The notes beneath the pieces are model-generated. The model did no database searches, was not told the DNA's origin, and saw only the letters and a list, made by a program, of their open reading frames with translations. This document shows positions 34,691 through 47,726 of a DNA stretch of 64,000 nt, in pieces. Position 1 is the stretch's first letter, and each line of letters begins with the position of its first letter. Made by a program: the position numbers and the translations under genes. Source of the stretch: Gymnorhina tibicen (lineage: Eukaryota; Chordata; Aves; Passeriformes; Artamidae); assembly GCA_013399875.1 (NCBI GenBank), contig VXAZ01006396.1, forward strand, positions 193,076 through 257,075. The letters are read 5' to 3'.

Positions 34691-37600
34691 GTTTGGAGGG
34701 AGGCACGTAATGTTTTTTCCCTGTTTGGGTCCAGTCGAGGGTGGTCAGCACCCTGAGAAAGCCAAACTCCATCACCAAATCCCCAAAAGCAGCGAAAAGA
34801 AGGAGGGCACTGCTAAAGCAGTCCCTTTCTGAAGCATATCCAGCCCTTTCTATGAGGGCTTTTGCTCTGCTCTGGTAAATGCTATAAACATACTGGCTGC
34901 ACTGATAGAAACCACATGTACGGCCTTGTGTTCAGCGAGTGAGTGAATCAGTAACAGCCTGGTCTTGGAGGCCAAAGCCACTTTCATCACCTACAGATCA
35001 TGACTTTTGGAGTGGTTTGTGGCTCCTCTAGGTCAGTCCGGAATAGAAAGATTTTCACCCAGATTCCAGATGAATACATTTGTTTTATGGATAAGAATAT
35101 ATGCATAGATATAAAACTTCTTTTTTTTGATAGCAACTGTCAATCAGATCTCATGTAAATTTTTTTCATTCTATGATTTTCTTTTATGCTGCTAATATAA
35201 AGCTTTAGGTTTTTTCCATTCGTAAAAGCATATATCAAATGTTTCATTATTTCTTTTCATAATACCCCAGGAGAGGGTGTTTTAGCTTTCCTTTGTAAAT
35301 TATCTTAAGTAGAAATTGTCAATCTGGAATTGACAGGTATTTGTTACAGAAAACAAGGCATTGTTCCCACTTTGCTTCATCCACCAACACAGGTGCTGCT
35401 GTCATATGTCACAACAATGGGGAAACTTACTAAACTATGAAGAGCAATAATACTATAATATAAAGATATGAGGGTGAAAAAGTCTTAGGATATGTTTGCT
35501 GGCTGGAGGTACGAAATCCTATCCTTCATGTAGTTGATCTGACAGTGCTCTGACACTCCCACAAACCTCTTCTTTCCTGGCTTCTTCTTCCAGGAATGCC
35601 CTTATAAACTATTGACATTCCTGCTCTCCCCCTCCCCAAAGCTATCAAATAACACTAGGACAGAAGCACAACTCGATCAGTGAGGTTGTTCCTCACCTGT
35701 TAAATTGCTGAAGGAGAAAGGACATGGATTTTTTGGGAGCCAGGATTAGTCTGGTCTAATTACAGAAAGTCTGGGCCAGTTGCTGGATTATATTATGGAA
35801 TGTGTTGTGACCGACGCAGATATCCACAGGCAATTCTTCTGTCAAAGGCTGGCCTAGATACAGGGAAATTCCTAAGTAACTTACTAAAGAGTCCCTGTTT
35901 TGTGAGCCTGTCAAAGGAGGCGACAGTGGTCTTTGCTGGGCTGGTGGTGCCACCGACCCTGGGTTGTGGCACTGTTGGCTGGAGAGAGCTGTCGTCTAGA
36001 AAAGGCCTGAGCTGCAGAATCTGGGACAGGATTCAACTCCCATCACCCGAATTTGGGGTTGAATGTGAGCAAATTAGAGCATTGCCATCCTCTGAATGGC
36101 AGCAAATCAAATGAGTTCTTTGGGCTTTTTTCCTTCACCACAAAGAACAACAACAGCAACAAATGCTGGGAGAGGAGAGAAAGAAGTGACATCATCTGCA
36201 GAAAAGTTTTCCTTTTTTTTCTGCCTGAAGGACTGTTTTGATTTCCAACTGCATCTCAGGTAAGAATGAAACATGATATTGGATTGAATGCACGAGCTGA
36301 GTGTAAATGGAAATACGTGCAGTTGAGGAGAGGAAGATACAACACTATGCTGCATTTTTGATATCTTTCTGGTATTTGTAGAGACCAAGCAGCTCCTGGC
36401 CTAGCTTCAAATCGCTGAAACACTGGTCAAGTAATTTTAATTGTCTCAGTCTCAGTGGGATCATGGCAGTGGCTGGGGTTATATGGAATACTATGTAAGC
36501 TTCCACTACTCCCACCCCTCTGTACTCTAGCCCTTCCCCTAAACCCCATCTTTCCTCTTCTGTGGTATGGGAGAGCTGGTGATTTGGAGCCAGCTACATA
36601 TGCTTTATGTTTCCTGAAGATTAAAACCCATGTGTAATACTCCATAGTCTGTCAACAGCCAGCTTGGGAAAGAGACCAAGGACTAGAAAGCCAAAACCAG
36701 ACTGTTAGATCAATCATGGCCAAGATGTGCTTCTCACTTATAAAAGCTAAAAGAAAACCAGCCAGGCAAGAAGTTTGTCCTCTGCAATGTTGGAAGACTG
36801 CTGCCCCCCAGCCTGTGTCTGATTCTCTGTGTGTCAGACTATACACAAATCTGCAAGAGAAGATATTGCGTGTGTGTTTAAAATACTTCTGCCATCAGAC
36901 AGGGAGAAGACTGCTGTCTACAGTAAGTATCCAGGCTTGGGATAAGTAGCCAATGATTTGTGTTCCCTTTTTTCTTTTTTTTCCTTTTATTTTTTTCTTT
37001 TCCTTGGGGTAGTATTAAATAGTAGTCTGAAACTATCTGCTCGTACAGAACTGAACAAAGTGGTATGTGTTCCCAAACACTAAAACCAAGTTGTCAAGAC
37101 ACATCCTCAGAGACAGAGGGTCTTTTTTGTTGTTGCCCAAGAATGTCTTATTTAAAATGGCATTCCTTGTAAAGATGCAAATGCTATTTCTTTTAAAATG
37201 TACCAGTACTGAGAATAAAGCAAGCAAAAGAGGAAATTAAAACAGTGACAAGAGAAGGAGGTCTGGCAAGTTGGCTTTCAACCAAATGACCTCTTGATAG
37301 ATCAGCTGGGAGCCAGGAATGCATAAGATTACCATGAGCTAGAAAGATTTATAGTTCTTTGTTTGGTCTCTTGGTAAGTTTTCACATATAGTCAGCTATA
37401 TGATGGGCAGTGATAGGGGAAAATGGTGGGCAAAAGCAATCTGGAACCCCAAATATTTATTGTGATTCCACAAACAAACATGAAAGGAAGGATCTATTTA
37501 AAGATTTAGAGCATTTGCTTATTTTGATTAACAACAAACACCCTTACTAAGGAAAAATTTTTCAGAGCCCCCAAATCTAGCTCTCTCAGGAGAAGCTATT

Positions 37601-40469
37601 TGCAGGCTGTAAATTTAGCTCCAATTGCATTAGGCATGTACAAGTAACACAAGAAACTCCCTGTCACGGGAATGGGTGTCTGGGTTTCTGTAACCACTAC
37701 ACAGCCTTTCCTGAGCTGACCACCTGCAGAGGGAACATCCTGCATGTGGGGATGCACAGTGGACTGCACTAGCTAAACACATCCACAGAGCTTCTCAGAA
37801 ATTTGCAACTCTTGCAATTTCATCTCCATAAGTTTGAATGAGTGTTTCCATTTTCTCATCATCCAGGTGATCAGGAACATCTGAGCATTTGTAGTTTATG
37901 TTATCCAGATTAAAAACTAATATTATGGTGCATTAGATGCCAAGCACATTAAAATGTAAAAGCAAACAGATTACAAAATCTAATTTATGAAACACTCTGA
38001 GATTAATAGGTAGTGCTATCAACTGGTTGTTATGTACTGGTTGTTACACCCAAACATATCCTGAAAGTCTGACCAGTAGAGTGACTCCAGGAAGACTGAA
38101 TGACCCCAGATATGTATACCTTGTTAAATAGCAAAGCACAAAATTTTACATTGGGTTGCAAATCCTTTTTGCTAATAATGGGACCCTAGAATTCCAAAAC
38201 AACAACAAAACAAACTTTAGGCACAAGTAAAAAGGAGATCTTTAGACAAAGTAGAGATTCTAGCAACTCTTGGGTTTTAAAATGCAATTATTTGCTTCTT
38301 TTTCCTATGCAGTGTATATGCCATATGGGCATGTGGTATGTTCACTACATTAGTTCATTATTATTACTTATTTATTCCTTTCTAACCAATGGAGTTGTGT
38401 CCTTGTGTCTGTACTGGCTGAAATATATAAATAATCTTATGCCCCAGGACAATATCGTGTAGCACCACCACAATGATGAGGTCTGTAATGTATCATTTAC
38501 TAGTGTCTTTACATGCTAACTTATTCTCCCTTTCTGTTCAGCCAATAAATTATATTCTTTTAGTAATTTATTCACTTGTCAAAACTGAATGTTAAGAAAC
38601 CCAGAGGTTTGCCTTAAACTTATAATAGAATTTAAAGGGCAAGTATTCAAAATTCATCTTCAAGGTGTGGACCTTCTGCACAACCTTACAAGTGCTTTCT
38701 GAGTGTTATCATTTTGTCAGTACAGTTCTGACCTGATTTGCATTCTTCACATTTCTCTCTTTAACAGGCTTGAGTTTGCACATTTAAGTTGCAAGTTACT
38801 ACAGGCAACAGTTGATTTGAAGATACCTTGCAAATGCAAAATAGACACCTTTTGCTGAACATTCAGCTTTGAAACAAGAGGAGGACCAGTAAGACAGAAA
38901 AGCTTTGCAAACAGAAATGTCATGACCTATGGCTTGGGGAAAAATTTTCAAAAAAATACCACTAATTTATGATACTGTTGGTTTTTGAGAGTCCTAATTG
39001 TGGTTGGGAGATGCCGAACTTAAAAAAATATGTTGAGAAGTCCAAAAGGAGAATATGCTTTGAAAATACTAATTTGTGGGAACTGAATGGCCCAGTGATT
39101 TGGGCAGCTTTGGATATTATCTTCACAGATTCCTGGAGAATTCTGGCTAGCATGAAGGAAACCATTCATTTCTAAGGAATTTGGAAATAAAAGAAATTAG
39201 AAGTTTAGAGGATAGTGAAGACCTTCCCACTCAGGAGAGTGCAGCCATAAATATTCAGGAATATGAAGCTCATCTTAAAGCTCATTACATAAGTCCAAGC
39301 CAGAAAGAAAACTGACTTCTGTATTTTCAGTCTGATACTGTGTACAACCACATACTGTATTTTTATCTAGCAAGGAGTCCATCAAATACAAATGTAACAT
39401 GTACAATGATCCTTCATTCTAGCTGTAACACAGATGGTTATCCTTATAACAAATAAACAGGAAGGCTCCGAATCGAGAAAGGATAAGAAAAGTTATAACC
39501 AAGAGAAAAAAAGGCCCAGTGCAGATGATCTTGTGAGACACTACTTGATCCAACTCCCCTTAAGACCTCATATCTCAAAATCACAGTGGGACAGCAGAGC
39601 CTAGGAGCACTTACTGGGGAATACAAATATGGATAACTGCAACTCCAAACTACCTGTTAAACACAGTCATATAGTATTCTGTCAGGCAGGTTCAGGGCAG
39701 TTTGGAGTGTTTTGCTCTGCAATATATTCTCCAATTTCCTCTGGAACCCTCCAAGTCCACGTCTTCCAGTTCCTTGAAGACCTAGGCACTCTTGAGCATC
39801 TTTATTTTTTAAAAAATATAATTACTCTTTATGATAATGTTTGTGTTAGGAATAAAACTAAGCAAAGAAGAACAGCTTCCCCATTTTTATAAATTTGGAC
39901 ATTTTACTGTTCATTTTCCTTCTGCACTGAAACATTTCTGTCAGGTAGTTTTATGTTGGACCTGCCAATGCTGGCAAGCCTGTGCTATTGGTGCAGCATG
40001 GAGAATACAGAAGTTAAAGTTTACACCCTGTCACTGTTCCTTCATGTGCCTCTAATTTTTCTTCCCCATTCATCCCATGGCTTCTTGGTGTTCTTATCAC
40101 CAGAATCATTAGTGTTTATTCCTACTGCTCCATGAATGCTGTAAGAAAAAAGAGACGAAGCTATTAACACCTTTTTGGATCGTGTTGGGGGAATCAGGTA
40201 AATGTAAAGGAATGCTGCATGAGAAGTCCTTTCTTCTAAGCCAGGCCTGTAAGCTCACAGATTCACTGCAATCCCTTCCTCGACTCCAAAGTATTTAAGG
40301 CAAATCCAGAAACCTTGTCAGCTCCTACAGATTATCACAGTGGGCTACAAGGCAGGTGCATAGTTAAAGCATTTCCTGAGCTTCTGGACAAGCCAGTCCT
40401 GTCCTTTGTTGCCAACTTGTGGGGTGCCCTTACATAGGTTATTTAAAAGATACTTTTCAAAGGCTTGCC
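34691..40469. other. Unique non-coding DNA
   Basis: About 5.8 kb without recognisable genes or transposons. It contains a pyrimidine-rich tract at about 36967-37005, a short 14-bp-period repeat of ACTGGTTGTTA at 38022-38046, and a splice-like CAG|GTAAG junction at 36257-36264 discussed under findings. Confidence 0.5.
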
Positions 40470-40770
40470 TGGAAACGTGGTGACAGAGAAGGGTATTCAT
40501 CCGGGAATGCTTAGAATAAGTCAACTGGAGTCAGGATTATTAAATTCTCCTGCTGTCAGTGGCTCGCACTGCATAACTTGCTCTGATTTGAGTAAGCCGC
40601 TTCGTTGTGGCTTCTGTTTATATTCTGGTCTTCTGAACCTTTAAGACTTTTATTATGCAAGTTTCATAACATTTAAAAGGTAAATTAGCGATAAATATGT
40701 CCACACTTAATAACGTTGAAGTATTATCTTCACCAAGCTGCAAAGATTGCAGGGATAATTCAATCTATAG
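40470..40770. promoter_or_regulatory. Candidate conserved non-coding element
   Basis: Seven CpGs (AACGTGG, TCCGGG, CTCGC, GCCGCTTCG, TAGCGATAA, AACGTT) are spread through AT-rich sequence. Homeodomain/POU-like sites (GATTATTAAAT, TTATTATGCAAG, AAATTAGCGATAAATA) lie among them. No frame spans the block. The pattern resembles vertebrate developmental enhancers; conservation is not tested. Confidence 0.35.
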
Positions 40771-43700
40771 ATTTACAAATAATTTATTCAGTTTTTATTT
40801 TAACTAGTTTTGCTGTATGAATGAATTAAACAGCTGGCAGCTTGCCTGTCTGTTCATTGCTCTGCTCCTTTCTCTCCTATTTCTAATGTTTTGCTCTTGC
40901 CCTGGCTGCAAATATGGCATCCTTTTTACTTCACAAACATCCTCTCCAAACAAGTTAGACAAGGGAGATGCTGAAGTGCGAGGTGATGTTTCAGGGCAAT
41001 TCAAAGCCGCGTTTTCTTATATGATTTACTAAGTGTTCTCAGAAATATTGTTTCATTTCATAACATCTCCACTTGGGTTGTTTTTCTGGGTTTGGTTTTT
41101 TTTTTTGGCAATCTTCTTCCCTAGTACAGTGGAGCAGATTTCTGAATGAGGTTGATGAGATTTGTAATATACCCCAAGTTAATTTAGACAGCAGGTTAGC
41201 CCTTCAACAAAACTGTGGCCCATATACAAGTCAAATCTGCTTTTTTCCTTGGGCAATGATTTATTTCCCTCTTAAATTGGCTGGACCAGTTAGTTTTTTA
41301 TTTTTATTAAGTCACACTATTCTTAAATGAAACTATTGATTTAAAGTCAGCTTAGTGAGGATTTAATTTGTTTTCAGGGGATTAGAGCAGGTAACATGGG
41401 ATAATTTTACAATAAAGTGGAATAGAAGCATTCCTTCACATTACCCTCACCTTTTTTTCTTGCCAGGCTGCACAGACATTACAAATTTTCAAGTGAATTG
41501 TGGAAATACATTCATAAATCAGGCCTAATTCCTCTGCCTGCTTAAAGGCTATTCTAAAGAATATTTTCCTTTGACCTTGTCCATGTTTGTCCTTCCATGG
41601 GTGGATGCATCTGATAATTCCACACAAACACAGATTCACACAAAATATTTTTGTGTCCACAGTAGGGACTGTAAACAGGGATATTTGTTGAGAAATACAA
41701 GACCAGACATGTCTTTTAATACAGTGGCTATAGAGTGTTTTAAAACACCACTGCATTGCTCACAAACAGGGATAGTTATTTTTGGTATTCTTTGATAGTG
41801 TATATACTGGGTATGTTTGGGTTTTTCAATATAGTACAGTGATTTTAATCTCTGCTCCATGTAACTTTGTGAAACCTCTTCCTTCTTTGTCATTCAGTCT
41901 TTCAATCACATCAACACACGGTCTAACAATTTTTGGGATTTTACCTGGTGCTATGCAGCCTGCTTTTGCTGCTTTGCACTCAGTGACTTGAGTAAGGGCA
42001 GGTTCTACAGCTCTTAGTAGCATTACCCCAAGATCAGGCATCTCCCTTTTGTATGTTTCTTCTTTTTGGTGGCCCTGCTCATTTTTCTTTGCAGTCCTCT
42101 GCTTCTGGCGACACATCCTTGCTAGGAAATATTTGAAAGTTGTTCTACATAGCAAGTTTCCCACTGCTCTCACACATGGACCACGTTCCTCCCATCTCTT
42201 TTTTTTTTAACTTATGTGCAGCACATACATGCTCCACCAAGTTGTGAGAAAACACATGACCAGCCCTCACTGCAGCACTGAATATCATTTCCCTACCTGG
42301 CCTCTGTCACTTGTGTTCTGCCTCAGTTTCCCAACCCCTGGGAAGCCGAAGGGAGCAGAAGGATAACTCTACTGACTGCATATCTTCCTCTTCCATGCTT
42401 TTCTGTGGTCTCCGTCTCCCCATCTCTGTCTTGTGAGGCATGAGGACTCTTTCTCTCTGCTACTACTAAGTGTAGTGAGAAAAAAGGCTCAAATTTTGTT
42501 ATTGTGTCCCTACTGAGTGGAAACTGTCCCACTGTTACTTGGCTCCTGGGAATAGAGATTTTTTTTCTTCTCCCTGGAAATCCCTAGATTCCTGGTGGGC
42601 ATGGAGATGGATGTAGATAGACTTACCTCAAATATTTATAAGGGCAAAAGAGAACAGAAAGGAGAATTGGAAGAGCCTGCACAAATACCTAGTTACAGAA
42701 GGGCAGCCATTCTCCCTTCCCGAAGGCAAGACAGGCCAAGAACAGGAAACACCTGCCCTGCTGATGGCATTATGTGGTTTCCAGGTCTCTGAGGGGCCTT
42801 TTTTAGAGTGGGAGAACTCTCTTCCTTTACTCTCCCTTTATTTATCACACCAAGTCCTCCTGCAAAAGAAGGCTTCTTTTGCTCTATTCCTCTTACAATG
42901 CCTGGCTTTTTAGGTTATTTTTCAGTCTCTTTTAACACAGTTGGCTTCTGATTAGACTTTCTATTGTAGGTGTTGCTGATAAAATTTCAGCAGGCACACA
43001 GACTCAGCTCTACATAGACATTAAACCAGATGCAGCTCACTGGCTGGTTTTTTTGGTCGTTGTTTTGTTTCTTTCTCCTTGCTATAAAAATGTGAGATCA
43101 TAAGTAGAAGAGGAAGAAGATGGAGGTATTTCTTGGAAGACAGAGGAGAAAAAAGCATGTACTCTCCACTGCACTGCTTACAAGGACTGTGTTTTATTAT
43201 TATTTATTTAATGGGGGGGAAAAAAGGGGAAAAAAAAAAGCTTTGCACACACCACACTCTACAATTTTATGAGATCCACATCTGGAATCCAGAGCATCTC
43301 AGGAATCAATCTATCAGACCCTAGTCAATTGTAATAATGCACCTGGGGTGAAATTCTGGCTCCATTAAAGTCAGCTGGAACTTTGCCATTGCAATGCAAA
43401 AAGTGATGGCTGATGTAGGCTACTCCACATTAACTCTCGGGCAGAGTGAGATGGCCTCTAAGTTGCCAATATTTCCAGATTTGGCTTAACATTCAGGAAA
43501 AAAACACCGTCAATCCCATGTCTCTATATAGAGAGGAAAAGTACAAGTTATAATGAGGTCATAGTGCTTGTACATTTTGGCTGTTACTAAAATAAATAGT
43601 CTAAGTGCTCATGAACTTTTTTCATAGGTAGAGGCTTTTAGGATTAAACAGAAATATTGTCTGTTGTGCCTCAAGGTCAACATATATATTCTTGTGTGTA

Positions 43701-46130
43701 TGTAAGCCATCCAAAATCCTGCTTATAAATATCTATTTTGTTGTGCTTTTTCAAATCTCTCCACTGGAAATGCATTTCCAACTGTAAATAGTATATTCCC
43801 ATTACCTACCCATCAGTCAAATCAACTCATTTCTGAAATTCAATTAAAAGGATCTCGTTGCCATAAATCCAAAAGGATATTTTATTGTTACTTTGTAATT
43901 TGGAAGAATGAAAATTAAAACAGTAGCTCTGATGGAAAGAAATGGCTACTAAATCATAATGATATTTTGCAGTTTATCTGCTCATTGCTATTTTATTTCA
44001 GCTATTTCAGAATGGAAGGACGATGAAGTGACTTGCACACTCTATACCAGTTTTATTTATTTTTTTGGCTACTCCAAGCACTTGTCTAAATCTTTTTTAT
44101 GATTGTTTATCTAAGTTTCTCCCAAATGTTTCATCAATTGCTATCCCTGTTCTTTTATTCCATATGTTAACTGCTTCCTGTGTATAAAAGACAGTTTGCT
44201 CAAATTCCTTTGGCTCTTGACCTATTCTTACCCTTGACAGAGATGCTCTGTAATTTTGGGGATTTTTTTTTATGCTGAGCGTCAATTGAATTGTCGTAGT
44301 GTCAGATAAAATGAACAGAAAGGCCACGTATGTGTCATTTAACTTGTGAACTTGGCTACAGATACAATAGATTTCATGAAATGGGTGCAAGGTGGGGGAC
44401 AACCAGAGGTTGAAATTGAAGTTCCCATGCTCTGACTACTGATGAAAATTGAAAAGAGTAAGCATGTTGAGGCATTTATAACCAGACACAGTGACTATTA
44501 GTAAATAATGAAAATACTGCTGCTCTGAGGAATATGCAATGCCAAACCTGTGAACCCTCTTTAAGATTTAGCAGGAGTTTTACTAGCTGTGGGAAAAAAA
44601 AGATTCATTTCAGTTCTGTGTTGCTTCAGTATAGATATTATGAGGGGCCAAACTCGTTCTGCCTCACTCCCCTATTCCAACCCCATTCAAAAACCATAAT
44701 GCTGAACATTTTACTTCAGCTGGACTGTTATGCATTCTGCCTAGAAACATCTGTGGAAAAAGAAGAAGAAAAGAACCACTGGAAACATGGAGCAGAAATG
44801 AATTTAGCAGCTGGCAAAGTGAAAAATCACACATACCAAGGAGATTTTGTGCAAGGAGAAGAGATGAGACCAGGACATATTTGTTTAAACAAAAAGAAAA
44901 GAAAAAGAAATGAAACCACGTGCAATATAAATAGAAGAATAGTGTGCCATACACAAAATATATAGAAGAAAGACCTCAGCCTTCAGTAGAAGATGCTAAC
45001 CAGAATACTATAAGTAATTATGTTTTCATTGAGTTGAATACAAATATTTGCAAGCATACACATATATGTATAACATCTCTAGGCAATGAAAATCTAGTTT
45101 TAAATTTACCCTGGAAGAAAGATTTGTGCAGCCATCTCTTATTGGTAAAAACTGGTGCAGAGGCACGTAGAAACCACCATAATATTTGGTTATGTCTGGA
45201 TACCACCCCTCTTGAAAGCAAGATCTTTGGCAGTAAGGCAGAGCCTGAGACACCTCTCTGTCTGGCTCCACAAACCAGGACAATTCCTGTTGACTTTAAT
45301 GGAAGCTGACCCTAAATTAGGGCTATTGCCCAGCCCCTAACAAGGAGAATGCTGTAACTTGGGTCACTTGCAGCGCCTGGCACCACAGCTGACGTCTGTG
45401 ACTCCTTTCCCTTCCCTTCCCGCGTCCCCACAGCAGGTGAGGCTTTTCCCTTCCTTTGCTCTGAAGATTAAACACAACAAAGGATGTTTTCTGTAAAGCG
45501 AGGTACACAGTGCCGTTTTGCCTTCTCTCTAGTTGATGTTCTAATGTGTAACTGTAGGGTTTAATTTTACTTTACATTAATCAAAGAACAATAAAGGCCA
45601 TAAAAACCCCACTAAGAAGCATTTCAAGTTAAGATCCAAAGCTAAATGCCATGGGATTTTGCCTATTGTCTTGTTTAGTCCCTCTGTAAAAAGAGCTAGA
45701 TAGCAGGAGAAAGAAAGAAAAATTGAGCCCGTGTTTTTTGCATAGAGATGGAGAAAACACATAATAAATTAGGGGGAGAGAGGAGTGAAATAAAGGCCAG
45801 AGGTAAACGACGTTTAATTGTGTGAGCTGCTCTTCCTCTTGTGGTTCCTGCCAGCTGCTGCTGCTATTGCTACCTTCCTGTTTTAAGATGAAAGCAATGA
45901 TGGTAGACACGTGCAGACACACAAAAGAACCTATTTGGACTGGTGTGTCAGCTCATCTTTATCAAATGTTGCACAGGTATATTTTGTTGCCATGCTTCAT
46001 TACCCCAGAATGGCGTGCCTGAAATGTTTGTCTCTTCTATAAACCCAATAGCTTTCCCAGCAAGTCACATTTGACAGAGCAATAGACAGGTATTCGCTTG
46101 CTGGCATCCGTTTGTAAAGCCCGGGCAATT
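40771..46130. other. Unique non-coding DNA
   Basis: About 5.4 kb with no supported gene. Frames such as 41826-42173 (minus) and 44534-44965 (plus) are open but lack recognisable domains. Low-complexity patches lie at 43194-43242 (T/A then G/A runs) and 45400-45421 (CCCTT repeats). A small CpG group with TGACGTC lies at 45370-45425. Confidence 0.5.
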
Positions 46131-46242
46131 ATGTATGTATTATCCATATATATATACATATATACACACAGGGGAACACACACACACATATAGATATGTA
46201 TATAAACATGCATATATGTGTATATATATGTCTACAAACACA
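46131..46242. repeat. TA/CA-rich simple repeat
   Basis: Alternating purine-pyrimidine sequence: ATGTATGTAT, ATATATATACATATA, two CACACA runs and TGTATATATATG. It may adopt cruciform or Z-like structures and is probably length-variable. Confidence 0.9.
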
Positions 46243-46960
46243 AAGAACATGAGAGGGAGGTGTACTGTTATATTATTTGTATATAGAGGGAGACGATATC
46301 TATATACGCAATAAAAAAGGGATGCTCAGGACAAAAATACATGCACACTTGTACTGAAATTAGCATATGCACTTGGACAAAATTAGTAAGAGAAAACAGG
46401 AGTTTTAATACAAATTTCTTGTTCAAATACAGACAAAACTTTGGTAAAGAATAAAATGTTGGAAAAATAGGTGCATGGTCTCTTATGAATATTTTATTTC
46501 TAGGGTTTTTCACTGAGGGAAAAAAACCCCAAAAAATAGGAGACACGTCACTTTAGCCTGGAAGTAATGTTAACAGTAACCCTGTTCAAGATAAGGAGGA
46601 AATGAGACTAAAAGGAAGAATAAAATGAAGCTGGGTTTTTTGTTGGTGGTGGTGGTATATTGGGTGAGGATTTGTTTGTTTGTTTGTTTTTAGTTTTGTT
46701 TTTTCCCCTGAGGAAAAGGCATTATTTGGAGGAAGAAGTTCTGAGGGGAGAATTCCGCCCCAGTGTGTGCCCCGGGGCCCTTCTGCACAAACAGCCAGCC
46801 ACGGAGAGTTTGCAGGTGCACCTGCAGAGTGAGAGGAAGGTTCAATAACAGGGTGGCCACCTTCACTAGTTTTAAACTAATTCACATGCTAGTGATTGGT
46901 GTATTGTTTAAATATGTCTGATTGTTCACCTGTAACATGATAACATTTTCTCCCTCATAG
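46243..46960. other. Unique DNA with small G/T repeats
   Basis: GGT units at 46644-46655 and four GTTT units at about 46671-46690 are the only recognisable items. Confidence 0.5.
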
Positions 46961-47132
46961 GAGGGTGAAGCTGAGGGCTCAAGAGATTCTCCCTAACAGC
47001 TCCTGCTCCAGCTGTGCTGAAGATGTGCACGCACCAAATTGCACGTGTGCTTATAGCCAAGGAGGGAGGACTAACTACACTGCCAAATACTCTTTTAGAT
47101 GGAAAGAAAGCTGCAAGCTTGGGAATTGCAAG
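46961..47132 (+). other. Candidate exon-like segment, unproven
   Basis: TTTTCTCCCTCATAG ends at 46960 and AAG|GTGGGT begins its intron at 47133, giving a 172-bp segment with usable acceptor and donor. One frame is open throughout and is cysteine-bearing (NSSCSSC, NCTCAYS, ESCKLGNC). I recognise no family, and such splice-like pairs arise often by chance, so this is a low-confidence lead. Confidence 0.12.
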
Positions 47133-47249
47133 GTGGGTGCCGCCTACCTTGCCGTCCAGAGCAGAGGGCTAATGGCATGGGGGCGGATGGAGCCCGGGTG
47201 TAACCATGCAGGATTTGCAGGATAGTTCCATCCTGGGATGGTAACAGCA

Positions 47250-47460
47250 TTGAAATTACTTGATGGATACTATTTTCATTATTATTACTTTAATGCACCA
47301 TTGTGGACACGGTCCTGTACCGTAAAAGAGTAACGCAAGCAAAACACGGGCCTTATATATGCAATTACATCCACTGCAGCTCAAAAAGAAGACAATTAGT
47401 GGAGTGCATTCCCCAGAAAGCCATCCACGGAGGTCAGAGTTCGGGAGTAACATTTCCTTT
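47250..47460. promoter_or_regulatory. Weak candidate regulatory element
   Basis: Six CpGs, an ACGGT/ACCGT inverted pair (47309-47323, 5-bp spacer), TATGCAATTA and GACAATTAG sites cluster in AT-rich sequence. The function is inferred only. Confidence 0.28.
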
Positions 47461-47617
47461 CTCATCTCTCCCCCCAGAAAACTAGACATTATCAGCATCA
47501 AATCATCCGCAGAGCACTCTAACTAAAAGGAGAACATTATGGGTAAGTAGAAGGCACTGTAATTGCCTAAACAAACAGAATTTAGACAGAAAAACTGTGA
47601 TTCTAGTGTTTCTAACA

Positions 47618-47726
47618 TGTGGTTGTGTTTGGGGGTTTTGTTGGTTGGTTGTGGGTTTTTTGTCTGTTTTGTTTCATATTTTTTTGTAAGTTTTGGGTTG
47701 GGTTTTTGTGATTTTTTTTTTTTGTG
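47618..47726 (+). repeat. G/T-rich low-complexity tract
   Basis: TTGGTTGGTTGTGGG, GTTTTG and long T runs. The minus-strand frame here is a low-complexity artefact. Confidence 0.85.

Noticed and set aside
41826..42173. 115-codon minus-strand frame with protein-like composition
   Set aside because: It looked like a possible exon or retrogene, but I recognise no family, and neither a retroposed tail nor clear splice sites accompany it.
44534..44965. 143-codon + strand frame with lysine-rich end
   Set aside because: No family resemblance; an A-rich composition explains both the openness and the lysines.
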